A model generated the notes under the pieces. That model was not told where the DNA came from and did no database searches. It saw nothing but the letters and a program-made list of their open reading frames with translations. Position numbers and translations under genes: made by a program. This document shows, one piece after another, positions 45,368 to 58,782 of a stretch of 64,000 nt of DNA (positions are counted from its first letter, which is position 1; every line of letters starts with the position of its first letter). Where the stretch lies: NCBI RefSeq assembly GCF_036016755.1, contig NZ_JAYXIH010000011.1:42118-106117 (forward strand). Reading direction: 5' to 3'. The stretch is from Aurantimonas coralicida_A (GTDB taxonomy: Bacteria > Pseudomonadota > Alphaproteobacteria > Rhizobiales > Rhizobiaceae).

Positions 45368-45802
45368 ATGATCGAGAACAAGAAGAAGCCGAATCCGGTC
45401 GATACGCATGTCGGCTCGCGCGTACGCTTGCGTCGCACCATGCTCGGGATGAGCCAGGAGAAATTGGGCGAGAGCCTCGGCATTACCTTCCAGCAGATCC
45501 AGAAATACGAGAAGGGCTCCAATCGTATCGGGGCGAGCCGGCTGCAACGCATATCCGAGGTCCTGAACGTCCCGGTCGCGTTCTTCTTCGAGGATGTTCC
45601 AGGCAGTTCGCCCGGTAAGAATGGGCTGCATGAACCGTCCGGGCCGGACTACGTGGTCGACTTTCTCTCCTCCTCCGAAGGACTCCAGTTGAACCGCGCC
45701 TTCGTCAAGATCGGGGACCCCAAGGTCCGGCGCCGCATCATCGAACTCGTGCGGACCCTGGCCGACACCTCCGAGCCGGACGACAAGCCCCGCAGCGAGT
45801 AA
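45368..45802 (+). CDS. phrR: XRE-family transcriptional regulator, PhrR-like
   Basis: 144 residues. An HTH_3 domain at about 17-70 (SRVRLRRTMLGMSQEKLGESLGITFQQIQKYEKGSNRI) and a C-terminal IIELVRTLAD segment. In Sinorhizobium the gene next to actA/lnt encodes PhrR, a low-pH-induced regulator; here too it follows lnt and precedes metK. MIENKKKPNP at 45368 matches rhizobial starts; an ATG at 45341 with GGAG adjoining is the alternative. Confidence 0.88.
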   Translation: MIENKKKPNPVDTHVGSRVRLRRTMLGMSQEKLGESLGITFQQIQKYEKGSNRIGASRLQRISEVLNVPVAFFFEDVPGSSPGKNGLHEPSGPDYVVDFLSSSEGLQLNRAFVKIGDPKVRRRIIELVRTLADTSEPDDKPRSE

Positions 45803-45984
45803 ATCGCGCCGGCGGGACACGCCGCACTTGACCTTCCACCCTCGTTGCCCCACACCGCACCGCGCAATATATGTGTCGGGAACCCAATCTCCCGCCACGC
45901 AGCTTTTCGTCCCGTCGAACCATCGCGCTGTTGAACGGCTGCGGAGTTGAGACGGGCGATTCCCGGAATCGAAGAGGGGTAAAG

Positions 45985-47250
<1,266 letters not shown>

Positions 47251-47256
47251 GAGACG

Positions 47257-47958
47257 ATGTCGGCGCGGGACCATCCACAGCGATCACGCGAAGCGTTTTT
47301 CGGCCGCCTGAAGGGGCCGAGACTCCGGCCGCGACAAGCCGAACTCGTCGAGAGCTTCCTGCCGCGCCTGCGGCTGGACCTCGCCGAGCCGGCGCCGACC
47401 AATCTTCGCGAGCTGTTCACCGAGCCCGTCGAGGCAATCCGCCTCGAGATCGGCTTCGGTGGCGGCGAGCATCTCCATCAGGAAAGCGGTCGCTTCCCTC
47501 ACGCGGGCTTCATCGGCGTCGAGCCTTTCGTCAACGGCATGGCCAAGCTGCTCGGCCGGCTGCCGGAATCGCCCCGCCCGAATCTGCGGCTTTACGACGA
47601 CGACGCGACGCGGCTACTCGACTGGCTGCCTGAGGCGAGTCTTGCAGGGATCGACCTTTTCTATCCGGACCCCTGGCCGAAGAAGAAGCATTTCAAGCGC
47701 CGCTTCGTCAGTGCCCGCAACCTTGATCGCATGGCCCGCGTCCTCAAGCCGGGAGCGTTGTTCCGTTTCGCCTCCGACATCGAAACCTATGTCGACTGGA
47801 CGCTCCATCACTGCGGCGACCATCCCGATTTCGCCTGGACGGCTCGCCGCGCCGCCGACTGGCATACCCCCTTCGAAGCCTGGCCGGGAACACGTTACGA
47901 GGCCAAGGCGATCCGGGAAGGCCGCCGCCCCGCCTACCTGACCTTCCGGCGGCGATGA
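47257..47958 (+). CDS. trmB: tRNA (guanine-N7)-methyltransferase
   Basis: 233 residues of the TrmB family: LEIGFGGGEHLHQES (SAM), FIGVEPFVNGMAKLL and the DLFYPDPWPKKKHFKRRFV catalytic/tRNA region. It forms m7G46. It follows metK by 6 bases, so the SAM producer and a SAM user share a transcript. Confidence 0.97.
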   Translation: MSARDHPQRSREAFFGRLKGPRLRPRQAELVESFLPRLRLDLAEPAPTNLRELFTEPVEAIRLEIGFGGGEHLHQESGRFPHAGFIGVEPFVNGMAKLLGRLPESPRPNLRLYDDDATRLLDWLPEASLAGIDLFYPDPWPKKKHFKRRFVSARNLDRMARVLKPGALFRFASDIETYVDWTLHHCGDHPDFAWTARRAADWHTPFEAWPGTRYEAKAIREGRRPAYLTFRRR

Positions 47959-48065
47959 CGCGACGCGGTCGCGCTACCGACTTTCCCATCTTCGCCACGA
48001 GAAACGCTTGATGCGTAAGTCCGAAGAGCGTATAGAGCGGACAAATTCTCTGCGATGCGATCGTG

Positions 48066-48096
48066 AGAGTGGGTCCTGCCGGTCCCGCTCTTTTTT
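48066..48096 (+). terminator. Terminator between trmB and rimP
   Basis: AGAGTGGG pairs with CCCGCTCT around a 10-base loop, followed by six Ts. It separates the metK-trmB transcript from the rimP-nusA operon. Confidence 0.92.
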
Positions 48097-48162
48097 GTTA
48101 CCGGGGGTCCGGTTTCATGATCGGGCGGGCTTCGGAAACGTTGCGCGGATCGGCGGAGACAC

Positions 48163-48822
48163 ATGCAACTGGGCATGATCCGGCAGGATCGAACCGCCCC
48201 GCAGCCTTACCGGAGCACCGTGACGACCGCAGCTGATCGCCTCGTGAAAGAGCAAGGACTGGAAGCCCGCATCGCCGCGATTATCGAGCCGGCGATCGAG
48301 CAGATCGGATATCGTCTGGTCCGTGTCCGGATCTCCGGCCTGAACGGGATGACCGTCCAGATCATGGCGGAGCGCCCCGACGGCACGATGACCGTCGAGG
48401 GCTGCGAGGCTGTTTCGCGAGCGATCTCGCCGGTGCTCGACGTCGACGATCCGGTCGACAAGGCCTATCATCTGGAAGTGTCCTCGCCGGGCATCGATCG
48501 ACCGCTCGTGCGCAAGAGCGATTTCGAGACCTGGGCCGGTTTTCTCATGAAGCTCGAGACGAGCCGGCTGATCAACGAGCGCAAGCGCTACCGCGGTCTG
48601 ATCGTCAAAGTGAGCGACGAGGCGATCACCATCGAGCGCGACAAGCCGGCCGAGGGCGAGGAGAGCGCGGTGGAAATCCCCTTCGATGCCATCGGCGAGG
48701 CTCGGCTGATCTTGACCGACGATTTGGTCGAAGCGTCGCTGAAGGCCGACAAGGCCGCGCGCAAGGCGGGCGGGGATAAGGCGGACGACGACGAGGCTGA
48801 CGCGGCCGACAGCGGCCACTGA
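48163..48822 (+). CDS. rimP: Ribosome maturation factor RimP
   Basis: 219 residues from ATG 48163, or 200 from GTG 48220, which has GGAG 5 bases upstream. The RimP N domain (IEPAIEQIGYRLVRVRISG, CEAVSRAISPVLDVDDPV, YHLEVSSPGIDRPL) is followed by an SH3-like domain and an acidic Asp/Lys-rich tail. It helps 30S assembly and heads the rimP-nusA-ylxR-infB operon. Confidence 0.95.
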   Translation: MQLGMIRQDRTAPQPYRSTVTTAADRLVKEQGLEARIAAIIEPAIEQIGYRLVRVRISGLNGMTVQIMAERPDGTMTVEGCEAVSRAISPVLDVDDPVDKAYHLEVSSPGIDRPLVRKSDFETWAGFLMKLETSRLINERKRYRGLIVKVSDEAITIERDKPAEGEESAVEIPFDAIGEARLILTDDLVEASLKADKAARKAGGDKADDDEADAADSGH

Positions 48823-48948
48823 GGTTTCGACGCCCGGCGGGGTCACTCCGCCGAGGCGAAGGATTGGACGGCGGCGGCGATCCGCCAGGAATTTGATGAG
48901 GTCGGGCGCGGTGGATGCGGCGAGCGACCGAAGGTCAGGAGAAAGAGT

Positions 48949-50571
48949 ATGGCAGTCAGTGCGAACAGGCTGGAGCTTCTGCAGATCGCGGATGCCGTCG
49001 CGCGCGAAAAGTCGATCGACCGCGAAATCGTCATCGGGGCGATGGCCGACGCCATTCAGAAGGCGGCGCGCAGCCGCTACGGCCAGGAAACCAACATCCG
49101 CGTCGACATCAACACCAAGACCGGTGAGATGAAGCTGCAGCGGCTCCTGGAAGTGGTCGACGAGGTCGAGGATCCGAATACGCAGATCTATCTCGATCTG
49201 GCCCGCGACAAGAATCCCGACGCCGAACCGGGCGATTTCATCGCCGAGCAGCTTCCGCCGATGGATTTCGGCCGCATCGCGGCCCAGTCGGCCAAGCAGG
49301 TGATCGTGCAGAAAGTGCGCGATGCCGAGCGCGATCGTCAGTTCGAGGAATACAAGGACCGCGTCGGCGACATCGTCAACGGCACCGTCAAGCGCGTCGA
49401 ATACGGCAATGTGATCGTTGATCTCGGCCGCGGCGAGGGCATTATCCGCCGCGACGAGCAGATCCCGCGCGAGCTGTTCCGCTATGGTGACCGGGTACGC
49501 GCCTTCGTCTACGACGTCCGCCGCGAGCAGCGGGGTCCGCAGATTTTTCTCTCGCGCACCCATCCGCAGTTCATGGCCAAGCTCTTCACCATGGAAGTGC
49601 CGGAGATCTACGACGGCATCATCACCATCAAGGCGGTGGCGCGTGATCCGGGCTCGCGGGCGAAGATAGCGGTGATATCGAGCGACTCCTCGGTCGATCC
49701 GGTCGGCGCCTGCGTTGGCATGCGCGGCAGCCGCGTCCAGGCGGTGGTCGGCGAATTGCAGGGCGAAAAGATCGACATCATCCCCTGGTCCCCGGACGCG
49801 GCCTCGTTCCTGGTCAATGCGCTGCAGCCGGCGGAAGTCGCCAAGGTGGTGCTGGACGAGGACGCCGAGCGCATTGAAGTCGTCGTCCCCGATGACCAGT
49901 TGTCACTGGCAATCGGACGGCGCGGACAGAACGTGCGCCTCGCGTCGCAATTGACCGGCTGGGATATCGACATCCTGACCGAGCAGGAGGAATCGGAGCG
50001 CCGTCAGAAGGAATTCGTCGAACGCTCCGAGACCTTCATGAACGCGCTCAACGTCGACGAGATGGTCGGCCAGGTTCTCGCTTCGGAAGGCTTTGCGACC
50101 GTCGAGGAGGTCGCCTATGTCGACGAGGATGAAGTGGCCGCGATCGAGGGCTTCGATCAGGAGACGGCTTCCGAAATCCAGGCGCGGGCCCGCGAATATC
50201 TGGAGCGCCGCGAGGCCGAATTCGATTCCAAGCGGACCGAATTGGGCGTCTCCGACGAGCTGAAGGAGATCGACGGCCTGACGACGCCGATGCTGGTCGC
50301 CCTCGGCGAGGAGAGTATCAAGTCGATGGAGGACTTCGCGGGCTGCGCGGCCGACGACCTGATTGGTTGGACGGAACGCAAGGACGGCGAGACCACGAAG
50401 TATCCGGGAGCCTTGGCGGCCTTCGATATTTCGCGCGTCGATGCCGACCGGATGGTCATCCAGGCCCGGCTGAAGGCTGGCTGGATCACCGAGGCGGATC
50501 TGGCGGTGCCGGAGACGGAGGCCGAGGAGGGTGCCGAAGCCGAGACGGCTGACGAGGGCGCCGCCGCCTGA
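48949..50571 (+). CDS. nusA: Transcription termination/antitermination protein NusA
   Basis: 540 residues: the N-terminal RNA-polymerase-binding domain, an S1 domain (DIVNGTVKRVEYGNVIVDLGRGEGII), two KH domains (GSRVQAVVGELQGEKIDI; LAIGRRGQNVRLASQLTGW) and two acidic HhH repeats (VDEMVGQVLASEGF; TPMLVALGEESIKSMEDFAG). It controls pausing, termination and rrn antitermination. AGGAG lies upstream of the ATG. Confidence 0.97.
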   Translation: MAVSANRLELLQIADAVAREKSIDREIVIGAMADAIQKAARSRYGQETNIRVDINTKTGEMKLQRLLEVVDEVEDPNTQIYLDLARDKNPDAEPGDFIAEQLPPMDFGRIAAQSAKQVIVQKVRDAERDRQFEEYKDRVGDIVNGTVKRVEYGNVIVDLGRGEGIIRRDEQIPRELFRYGDRVRAFVYDVRREQRGPQIFLSRTHPQFMAKLFTMEVPEIYDGIITIKAVARDPGSRAKIAVISSDSSVDPVGACVGMRGSRVQAVVGELQGEKIDIIPWSPDAASFLVNALQPAEVAKVVLDEDAERIEVVVPDDQLSLAIGRRGQNVRLASQLTGWDIDILTEQEESERRQKEFVERSETFMNALNVDEMVGQVLASEGFATVEEVAYVDEDEVAAIEGFDQETASEIQARAREYLERREAEFDSKRTELGVSDELKEIDGLTTPMLVALGEESIKSMEDFAGCAADDLIGWTERKDGETTKYPGALAAFDISRVDADRMVIQARLKAGWITEADLAVPETEAEEGAEAETADEGAAA

Positions 50572-50591
50572 ATCGTCGAAGGCAGGTTGCC

Positions 50592-51371
50592 ATGGCCCTC
50601 GATTCGGACGAAGAGGACAAGGACGAGCCGGAGGTCGGGGTGAACGAGCGCATGTGCATCGTTTCGCGCAAGGCGATGGCGCCGGAAGACGTCATCCGCT
50701 TTGTTCGCGGGCCGGACGGGGCGGTGGTTCCGGATCTGCGCAGGCGGCTTCCGGGCCGCGGCGCCCATGTCGCGCTCAGCCGCGCGGCGGTCGACCAGGC
50801 GATGCGCCGTAAACTGTTCGCCCGGGCGCTTCGGGCCGAGGTGACGGGACCCGCCGATCTTGGCGCCGTCGTCGATCAGCTTCTGGCGAAGTCGGCATTG
50901 GGCGCGCTCGGCATGGCGAAAAAGGCCGGTCAACTGGTGACCGGGGCGGCGAAGGTCGATGCGGCGATCCGCTCGGGCCAGGCGCTGCTGCTGGTTCAGG
51001 CGCGCGAGGCGGCGCCGGACGGAATTCGTAAGATGGATGCCGCGCGTCATGTCGCAGCGGCATCCGGCCACGCAACGGTGATACCCGCTTTGCGCCTGCT
51101 GGGTGCGGACGAATTGGGTTTGGCGTTGGGTGGGGGGAATGTGATACATGCAGCCATCCTTGCCGGTGACGCGGGCTCGGCTGCGGCGAAGCGTATGCAA
51201 GCGCTGGCCAATTATCGGGGCGAAGGCCCTGGTTCGGATCCTGGCGACGCCCGAAATGGGCGTGAGGGAACCGCGACTGAGACTGGGAACGAGATCGGAG
51301 CGCCTACAGAGCGACGCTCCAGGCAAGATGAAGGGCGCGGGATCGATCCGGCGCAGGAAGCGGAAGCGTAA
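50592..51371 (+). CDS. YlxR (DUF448)-L7Ae fusion RNA-binding protein
   Basis: 259 residues with two domains that are separate genes in many bacteria: YlxR/DUF448 at about 18-85 (RMCIVSRKAMAPEDVIRFVRG) and a ribosomal L7Ae/L30e-like domain at about 95-190 (LGALGMAKKAGQLVTGAAKV). The last 60 residues are charged and disordered. Both are predicted RNA-binding and probably linked to nucleoid or ribosome function. The fusion is normal for alphaproteobacteria. Its TAA is immediately followed by the infB ATG. Confidence 0.92.
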   Translation: MALDSDEEDKDEPEVGVNERMCIVSRKAMAPEDVIRFVRGPDGAVVPDLRRRLPGRGAHVALSRAAVDQAMRRKLFARALRAEVTGPADLGAVVDQLLAKSALGALGMAKKAGQLVTGAAKVDAAIRSGQALLLVQAREAAPDGIRKMDAARHVAAASGHATVIPALRLLGADELGLALGGGNVIHAAILAGDAGSAAAKRMQALANYRGEGPGSDPGDARNGREGTATETGNEIGAPTERRSRQDEGRGIDPAQEAEA

Positions 51372-54410
<3,039 letters not shown>

Positions 54411-54417
54411 ATCACGA

Positions 54418-54507
54418 TGACATCGGATCGCTTCGGTCCGATGTCAGTCAGTTGACGCGAAAAGCGAGCGGGAAACCGATTCCCGCTTTCGCTCGTTTCG
54501 CGTCAAC
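54418..54507. repeat. Extragenic palindromic element between infB and rbfA
   Basis: Two nested structures. TGACATCGGA (54418-54427) pairs with TCCGATGTCA (54437-54446). Then GTTGACGCGAAA (54451-54462) pairs with TTTCGCGTCAAC (54496-54507), enclosing CGGGAA/TTCCCG. The left hairpin recurs with nearly the same bases after the chemoreceptor gene at 58428. Such palindromes are dispersed in Hyphomicrobiales genomes and may also end the infB transcript. Confidence 0.75.
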
Positions 54508-54556
54508 GTCGCGCCGAGTGGCCAAGGCTGCTCCGACAGACCTTCCTTGCAATGAC

Positions 54557-54585
54557 GAAAGGCCCGGCGGCGACGCCGGGCTTTC
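54557..54585 (+). terminator. Hairpin upstream of rbfA
   Basis: GAAAG-G-CCCGGCG pairs with CGCCGGGCTTTC with one bulged G and a GCGA loop. Only a short T-run follows (CTTTC), so termination or mRNA processing before rbfA is possible but weakly supported. Confidence 0.5.
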
Positions 54586-54605
54586 ATTGAACGTGAGCGT
54601 TATTC

Positions 54606-55016
54606 ATGGCCAGATCATCCAAATCCGGACCCTCCCTGCGCTCGCTGTCGGTCGGCGAGAAGGTTCGGCACGCCCTGACCGAGGTATTGCAGCGCGGCGA
54701 AATCCGCGATCCGCTCCTCGAAAATGCCGTCATATCCGTCTCCGAAGTCCGCATGGCGTCGGACCTCAAGCTAGCGACGGCCTATGTCACCGTGCTCGGC
54801 CAGACCGACACGGAACCCTATGTCGCGGCGCTCAATCAGCATGTCCGATTTATTCGCGGCCGCCTGACGCCGGCGCTCAAGCAGATGAAATACATGCCGG
54901 AGGTGCGGTTTCGCGCCGACACCTCCTTCGACAATTTCGCGCGCATCGACGCGCTGCTGAAATCGCCCGAGGTCGTCCGCGATCTCGACGGTGACGACGA
55001 CGAGGATCTTGGCTGA
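54606..55016 (+). CDS. rbfA: 30S ribosome-binding factor RbfA
   Basis: 136 residues of the KH-like RbfA fold (SLSVGEKVRHALTEVLQRGEIRDPLL, SEVRMASDLKLATAYVTVLG). It assists 16S rRNA 5'-end maturation and cold adaptation. Its TGA overlaps the truB ATG by one base. The palindromic region before it suggests its own promoter or a processing point. Confidence 0.96.
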   Translation: MARSSKSGPSLRSLSVGEKVRHALTEVLQRGEIRDPLLENAVISVSEVRMASDLKLATAYVTVLGQTDTEPYVAALNQHVRFIRGRLTPALKQMKYMPEVRFRADTSFDNFARIDALLKSPEVVRDLDGDDDEDLG

Positions 55017-56002
55017 TGGTGCGCCGGGGCAAGAAGCCGAAGGGCCGGCCGATCAATGGCTGGATCATTCTGGACAAGCCGAAGGGCATGGGCTCGACCG
55101 AAGCGGTGTCGAAGTTGAAATGGCTGTATTTCGCGCAGAAGGCGGGCCATGCCGGCACGCTCGATCCGCTGGCTTCGGGCATGTTGCCGATCGCGTTCGG
55201 CGACGCGACCAAGACCGTTCCCTTCGTCATGGAAGGGCGCAAGGTCTATCGCTTCACCGTGCGCTGGGGCGCCGAGACCACGACCGACGACACGGAGGGG
55301 CCGGTGGTCCACTCCTCCGAGACGCGTCCGTCCGAGGCCGAGATCGAGGCGCGTCTGGCCGACTATACCGGCGAAATCGAGCAGGTGCCGCCGAGCTTCT
55401 CGGCCATCAAGATCGCCGGCGAGCGGGCCTATGACCTGGCGCGTGAGGGTGAGACGGTAGAGATCGCGGCGCGGACCGTCTCGGTGCATCGGCTGGACAT
55501 TGTCGACTGCCCCGATGCCGATACGACCGTGTTCGAGGCTGAATGCGGCAAGGGCACCTATGTGCGCGCGATCGCTCGCGATCTCGGCCGCGACCTTGGT
55601 TGTTATGGCCATGTGATCGAGCTGCGCCGCGTCTCCGTCGGCGCGTTCGGCGAGGACGATCTGGTGCCGCTGGAAGAGCTGGAGGCCGCCGCTGAAGAGG
55701 GGCGCGAGGAGCTGGATGCCGAAGCTCTCGAGGCCGGCGCCAAGGCGCGGGTCGTCGATTTCGAGCCGCTGGACGAGTATCTCGTGGCGCCGGAAGTGGC
55801 GCTCGCCGACCTTTACGAAGTGGCGCTGACCGACGACCAGGCGGGCCGTGTCCTGTCCGGCAATGCGGTCCTGTTGCGCGGACGTGACGCGCCGGCCTTC
55901 TGCGACGAGGCCTATGCGACCGGCCATGGCCGGCTCGTCGCGCTCGGCGCGATCGAGGAGGGGGCGTTCAAGCCAAAGCGGGTCTTCGGCGGCAAAGGCT
56001 GA
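55016..56002 (+). CDS. truB: tRNA pseudouridine-55 synthase TruB
   Basis: 328 residues. The catalytic Asp50 is in HAGTLDPLASGMLPI; the N-terminus NGWIILDKPKGMGSTEAV and the YVRAIARDLGRDLG segment are TruB signatures, with a PUA-like C-terminus. It isomerises U55 in the T-loop of tRNAs. In most relatives rpsO follows directly; here a chemoreceptor gene intervenes. Confidence 0.96.
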   Translation: MVRRGKKPKGRPINGWIILDKPKGMGSTEAVSKLKWLYFAQKAGHAGTLDPLASGMLPIAFGDATKTVPFVMEGRKVYRFTVRWGAETTTDDTEGPVVHSSETRPSEAEIEARLADYTGEIEQVPPSFSAIKIAGERAYDLAREGETVEIAARTVSVHRLDIVDCPDADTTVFEAECGKGTYVRAIARDLGRDLGCYGHVIELRRVSVGAFGEDDLVPLEELEAAAEEGREELDAEALEAGAKARVVDFEPLDEYLVAPEVALADLYEVALTDDQAGRVLSGNAVLLRGRDAPAFCDEAYATGHGRLVALGAIEEGAFKPKRVFGGKG

Positions 56003-56231
56003 GGCGAGGTCGGAAAGTGGGCCCCGCACACGACCGTGTCCCTAGCTTCGCGTAAGCCGGCCCGTGCAATATGCACCTTCCTTGGCGGATCGAGGTGCCG
56101 GTATTGTTGCGCAGTGCAATAGAAAATTTACCCGCACCTCTTACGGCTAAGGAAGCCGCACAAGCCGACATATGGCATCTCGCCGTTCCCCGATTGCTTC
56201 CGCTGCGGATTTGGACCGGTGGAAGGACGCC

Positions 56232-58421
56232 ATGTCGCTCAGGAACATCAAATTCTCGACCCGCATCATCGCCGCGGTTTTTCTGCCGTTGCTGGCCCTG
56301 TCGGTCTACGAGGCAATCCAGGTCAATACGCTCTGGCGCGAATCAAAGGCGGCCCAGCAGACCGAGATGTTCGCCCGCGAGATGCGCACCGTCTACGATC
56401 TCGTCCACGTCCTTCAGGTCGAGCGCGGCAATTCGGCCGGCTTCATCGGGTCCAAGGGCGCCCAGATGGGTGATTCCCTGGTCACGGCGCGGAATGGAAC
56501 GAATGGTCGGCTCGCCGATCTTCGCTCGGTCAGCGAAGCGTTGCTGCCGGTCGCCAATGCACAGATTCGGGAGTCCCTCGCCAAGGCGAAGGACGATTTG
56601 GAGCGGCTCGGCGCCGTTCGTGGCACCATCGACGACCTCTCTATCTCGACCGGTGAGGCGCTGGGTTACTATACCGCCGTGATCGCCGATTTGAGCCGCA
56701 TCGGCGGCGGCATCATCAACGCAACGGAAAGTCGCGATACCGCGATGAACCTTGCCGCCTATGTCAACATCATGGGCGCGAAGGAACTGGCCGGCGTGGA
56801 GCGCGGGATGGGCGCGGGGGGCATTGCCGCCGGCACGTTCTCCCTCGCCGCGTTCGACGCCTTTTCGGCTAAGAAGGGCGCTCAGGAAGCGCTGATATCG
56901 CGCTTTTTCGATCTCGCTTCGGACGATGTCGCGGCGACGAGCCGAAGCTTATACGGTAAGGGCGCCGGCGCCGATGTGGAAGCGATGCGCCTGGTGATCC
57001 TGGACGGAGGAAACTACGGGAAACTGTCGTCGCTGAACGCCGGCACATGGTTCGCCGGGATGACCGAATGGCTGGGAACCCTCGGCTCCATGGGAGCGGC
57101 GGTCTCCGACCGGATCATAGCCGACGCGGCGGCGGCGAGCAGCGCGGCCCAGACGCAGCTGACGGTGGTTGCCGCCATCGCGCTCGGACTGTTCGCAGCA
57201 ATCGCCTTGTCGATCGTTCTGGTCGTACGCAGCATCGTTCGGCCGATCTCGGGGCTGTCGGTCCTGTTGCGCCGGATGGCGAACGGCGAATTCGACATCG
57301 AGGTGCCATTCGCCGGCCAACGCAACGAGGTCGGCGCCATGGCGGGCTCGGTGGTGGCCCTTCGTGAGGCCTTGCGGGAAAAAAGCGCGCAGGACGCCGA
57401 GCTCGAAGCCGGCCGTCATGCAAGCGATAGCGCGCGGCAAGCCGCCGACGCCAAGCGGGCGACCGCCGAAAGTGAAAGGCTCGCCGTCGTCGTCGGCGAG
57501 CTTGGTTCCGGCCTGCGGGAACTGGCCTCCGGCAATCTCTGCCACCGGATCGACACCGCCTTCTCCGGCGAATTCGAGCAGCTGCGAACGGATTTCAACG
57601 AAGCGGTCGCGCAACTGGATGCGACGCTCGCTGCCGTGGGGAGCAGCGCCAGGGCCGTGCATGTCGGGGCGGACGAAATTCGTGGTGCCGCCGACAACAT
57701 GGCCGGCCGCACCGAGCAGCAGGCGGCCTCCGTCGAGGAAACGTCGGCCGCGTTCCAGGAAATCAACACGGCCGTTCAGGGTCTGTCGGCCAAGGCAAAG
57801 GAGGCGGGCGATCTGACCTCGCGCGCCAAGGGCCAGGCCGAGCGGTCCGGCGAGGTGGTGCGCAACGCCGTCACCGCGATGGGGCGTATCGAGACGTCGT
57901 CGCGGGAGATCGGCAACATCATCGGCGTCATCGACGAGATCGCCTTCCAGACCAATCTCCTCGCCCTCAACGCGGGTGTCGAGGCGGCCCGTGTCGGCGC
58001 GGCCGGCAAAGGCTTTGCCGTCGTCGCCCAGGAAGTGCGCGAACTGGCCCAGCGTTCGACCGAGGCCGCCAAGCAGATCAAGGAACTGGTCGCGTCGTCC
58101 CAAGACGAAGTCGGTAGCGGCGTTGCCCTGGTCGGAGAGACCGGCAATGCGCTTGAAGCGATCGTCGCCGAGATCCGGGAGATCGACGCGCATGTCGCCG
58201 CGATCGCGACCACCGCACGCGATCAATCGGTCGGGCTGCAGGAGATCAACACGGCGCTGCATTCGATCGACCAGGGAACGCAGCAGAACGCGGCCGTGGC
58301 CGAACAGTCGACGGCGGCAAGTCATGGCCTGGCGACCGAGGCGTCGTCGCTCAACGACCTCCTGTCGCGGTTCAAGCTGGCCGAGCAGTCGCTCCCGGGG
58401 CGAGCGCGGCGGGCAGCTTAG
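56232..58421 (+). CDS. Methyl-accepting chemotaxis protein with NIT-type sensor domain
   Basis: 729 residues: TM1 at about 11-27, a helical periplasmic domain to about 310 with the NIT (nitrate/nitrite sensing) pattern LVHVLQVERGNSAGFIGSKG and RDTAMNLAAYVNIMGAKELAGVERGMG, TM2 at about 316-340, a HAMP domain, a second HAMP-like unit (LREL-ASGNLCHRI), and an MCP signalling domain with the tip DEIAFQTNLLALNAGVEAAR. No C-terminal pentapeptide for CheR tethering. GGAAGGA precedes the ATG at 56232 (alternative 56172). No che genes lie nearby. The ligand is inferred from domain type. Confidence 0.9.
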   Translation: MSLRNIKFSTRIIAAVFLPLLALSVYEAIQVNTLWRESKAAQQTEMFAREMRTVYDLVHVLQVERGNSAGFIGSKGAQMGDSLVTARNGTNGRLADLRSVSEALLPVANAQIRESLAKAKDDLERLGAVRGTIDDLSISTGEALGYYTAVIADLSRIGGGIINATESRDTAMNLAAYVNIMGAKELAGVERGMGAGGIAAGTFSLAAFDAFSAKKGAQEALISRFFDLASDDVAATSRSLYGKGAGADVEAMRLVILDGGNYGKLSSLNAGTWFAGMTEWLGTLGSMGAAVSDRIIADAAAASSAAQTQLTVVAAIALGLFAAIALSIVLVVRSIVRPISGLSVLLRRMANGEFDIEVPFAGQRNEVGAMAGSVVALREALREKSAQDAELEAGRHASDSARQAADAKRATAESERLAVVVGELGSGLRELASGNLCHRIDTAFSGEFEQLRTDFNEAVAQLDATLAAVGSSARAVHVGADEIRGAADNMAGRTEQQAASVEETSAAFQEINTAVQGLSAKAKEAGDLTSRAKGQAERSGEVVRNAVTAMGRIETSSREIGNIIGVIDEIAFQTNLLALNAGVEAARVGAAGKGFAVVAQEVRELAQRSTEAAKQIKELVASSQDEVGSGVALVGETGNALEAIVAEIREIDAHVAAIATTARDQSVGLQEINTALHSIDQGTQQNAAVAEQSTAASHGLATEASSLNDLLSRFKLAEQSLPGRARRAA

Positions 58422-58427
58422 ATCACT

Positions 58428-58458
58428 ATGACATCGGATCGACTCGATCCGATGTCAT
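58428..58458. repeat. Palindromic element after the chemoreceptor gene
   Basis: A perfect 14-base stem, ATGACATCGGATCG with CGATCCGATGTCAT, around an ACT loop, 7 bases after the stop. It repeats the left hairpin at 54418, including the flanking TAGATCAC-ATGACATCGGATCG in which the gene stop codon sits. It may act as the terminator. Confidence 0.8.
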
Positions 58459-58782
58459 GATCGGTTTCAGCAAGTCAGCGCGCAATGCGGGCGGACAACC
58501 CGTTCCAACTTTTCTTCATTCCGTCTAGGCGCCCTGCTGCGGCGGTTTGTCCGCGGCTGCGGTGATCGCGGCCGGCCTGCTGGTTTATTTCCGCCGCCGC
58601 TGGCTTTGAGCCATGGGCTCGTCCACGCCGTCCCGTAAGGCTAGTATTCTTCGCGGATTTGGCCTATAGGCAGCCGCAGCGCCGACCGGCTTGTCCCGTC
58701 CGCGCTATGTAACGGCCCTCGCTGGACGACATCCCGGCCATGGGCGACCCAACCCTCAAGATTTTCCAAGAAAGGGATTTCG
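58459..58782. other. Leader region of rpsO
   Basis: No complete gene is seen. The segment 58529-58606 reads 26 codons ending LLVYFRRRWL and a TGA at 58607-58609, like the C-terminus of a small membrane protein but without a start. The rest should contain the rpsO promoter and the 5' leader used by S15 for autoregulation in other bacteria; no specific element is identified. Confidence 0.35.

Noticed and set aside
45803..45984. SAM-responsive riboswitch before metK
   Set aside because: I looked for pseudoknot-type elements and saw no convincing conserved stem; nothing supports a call.
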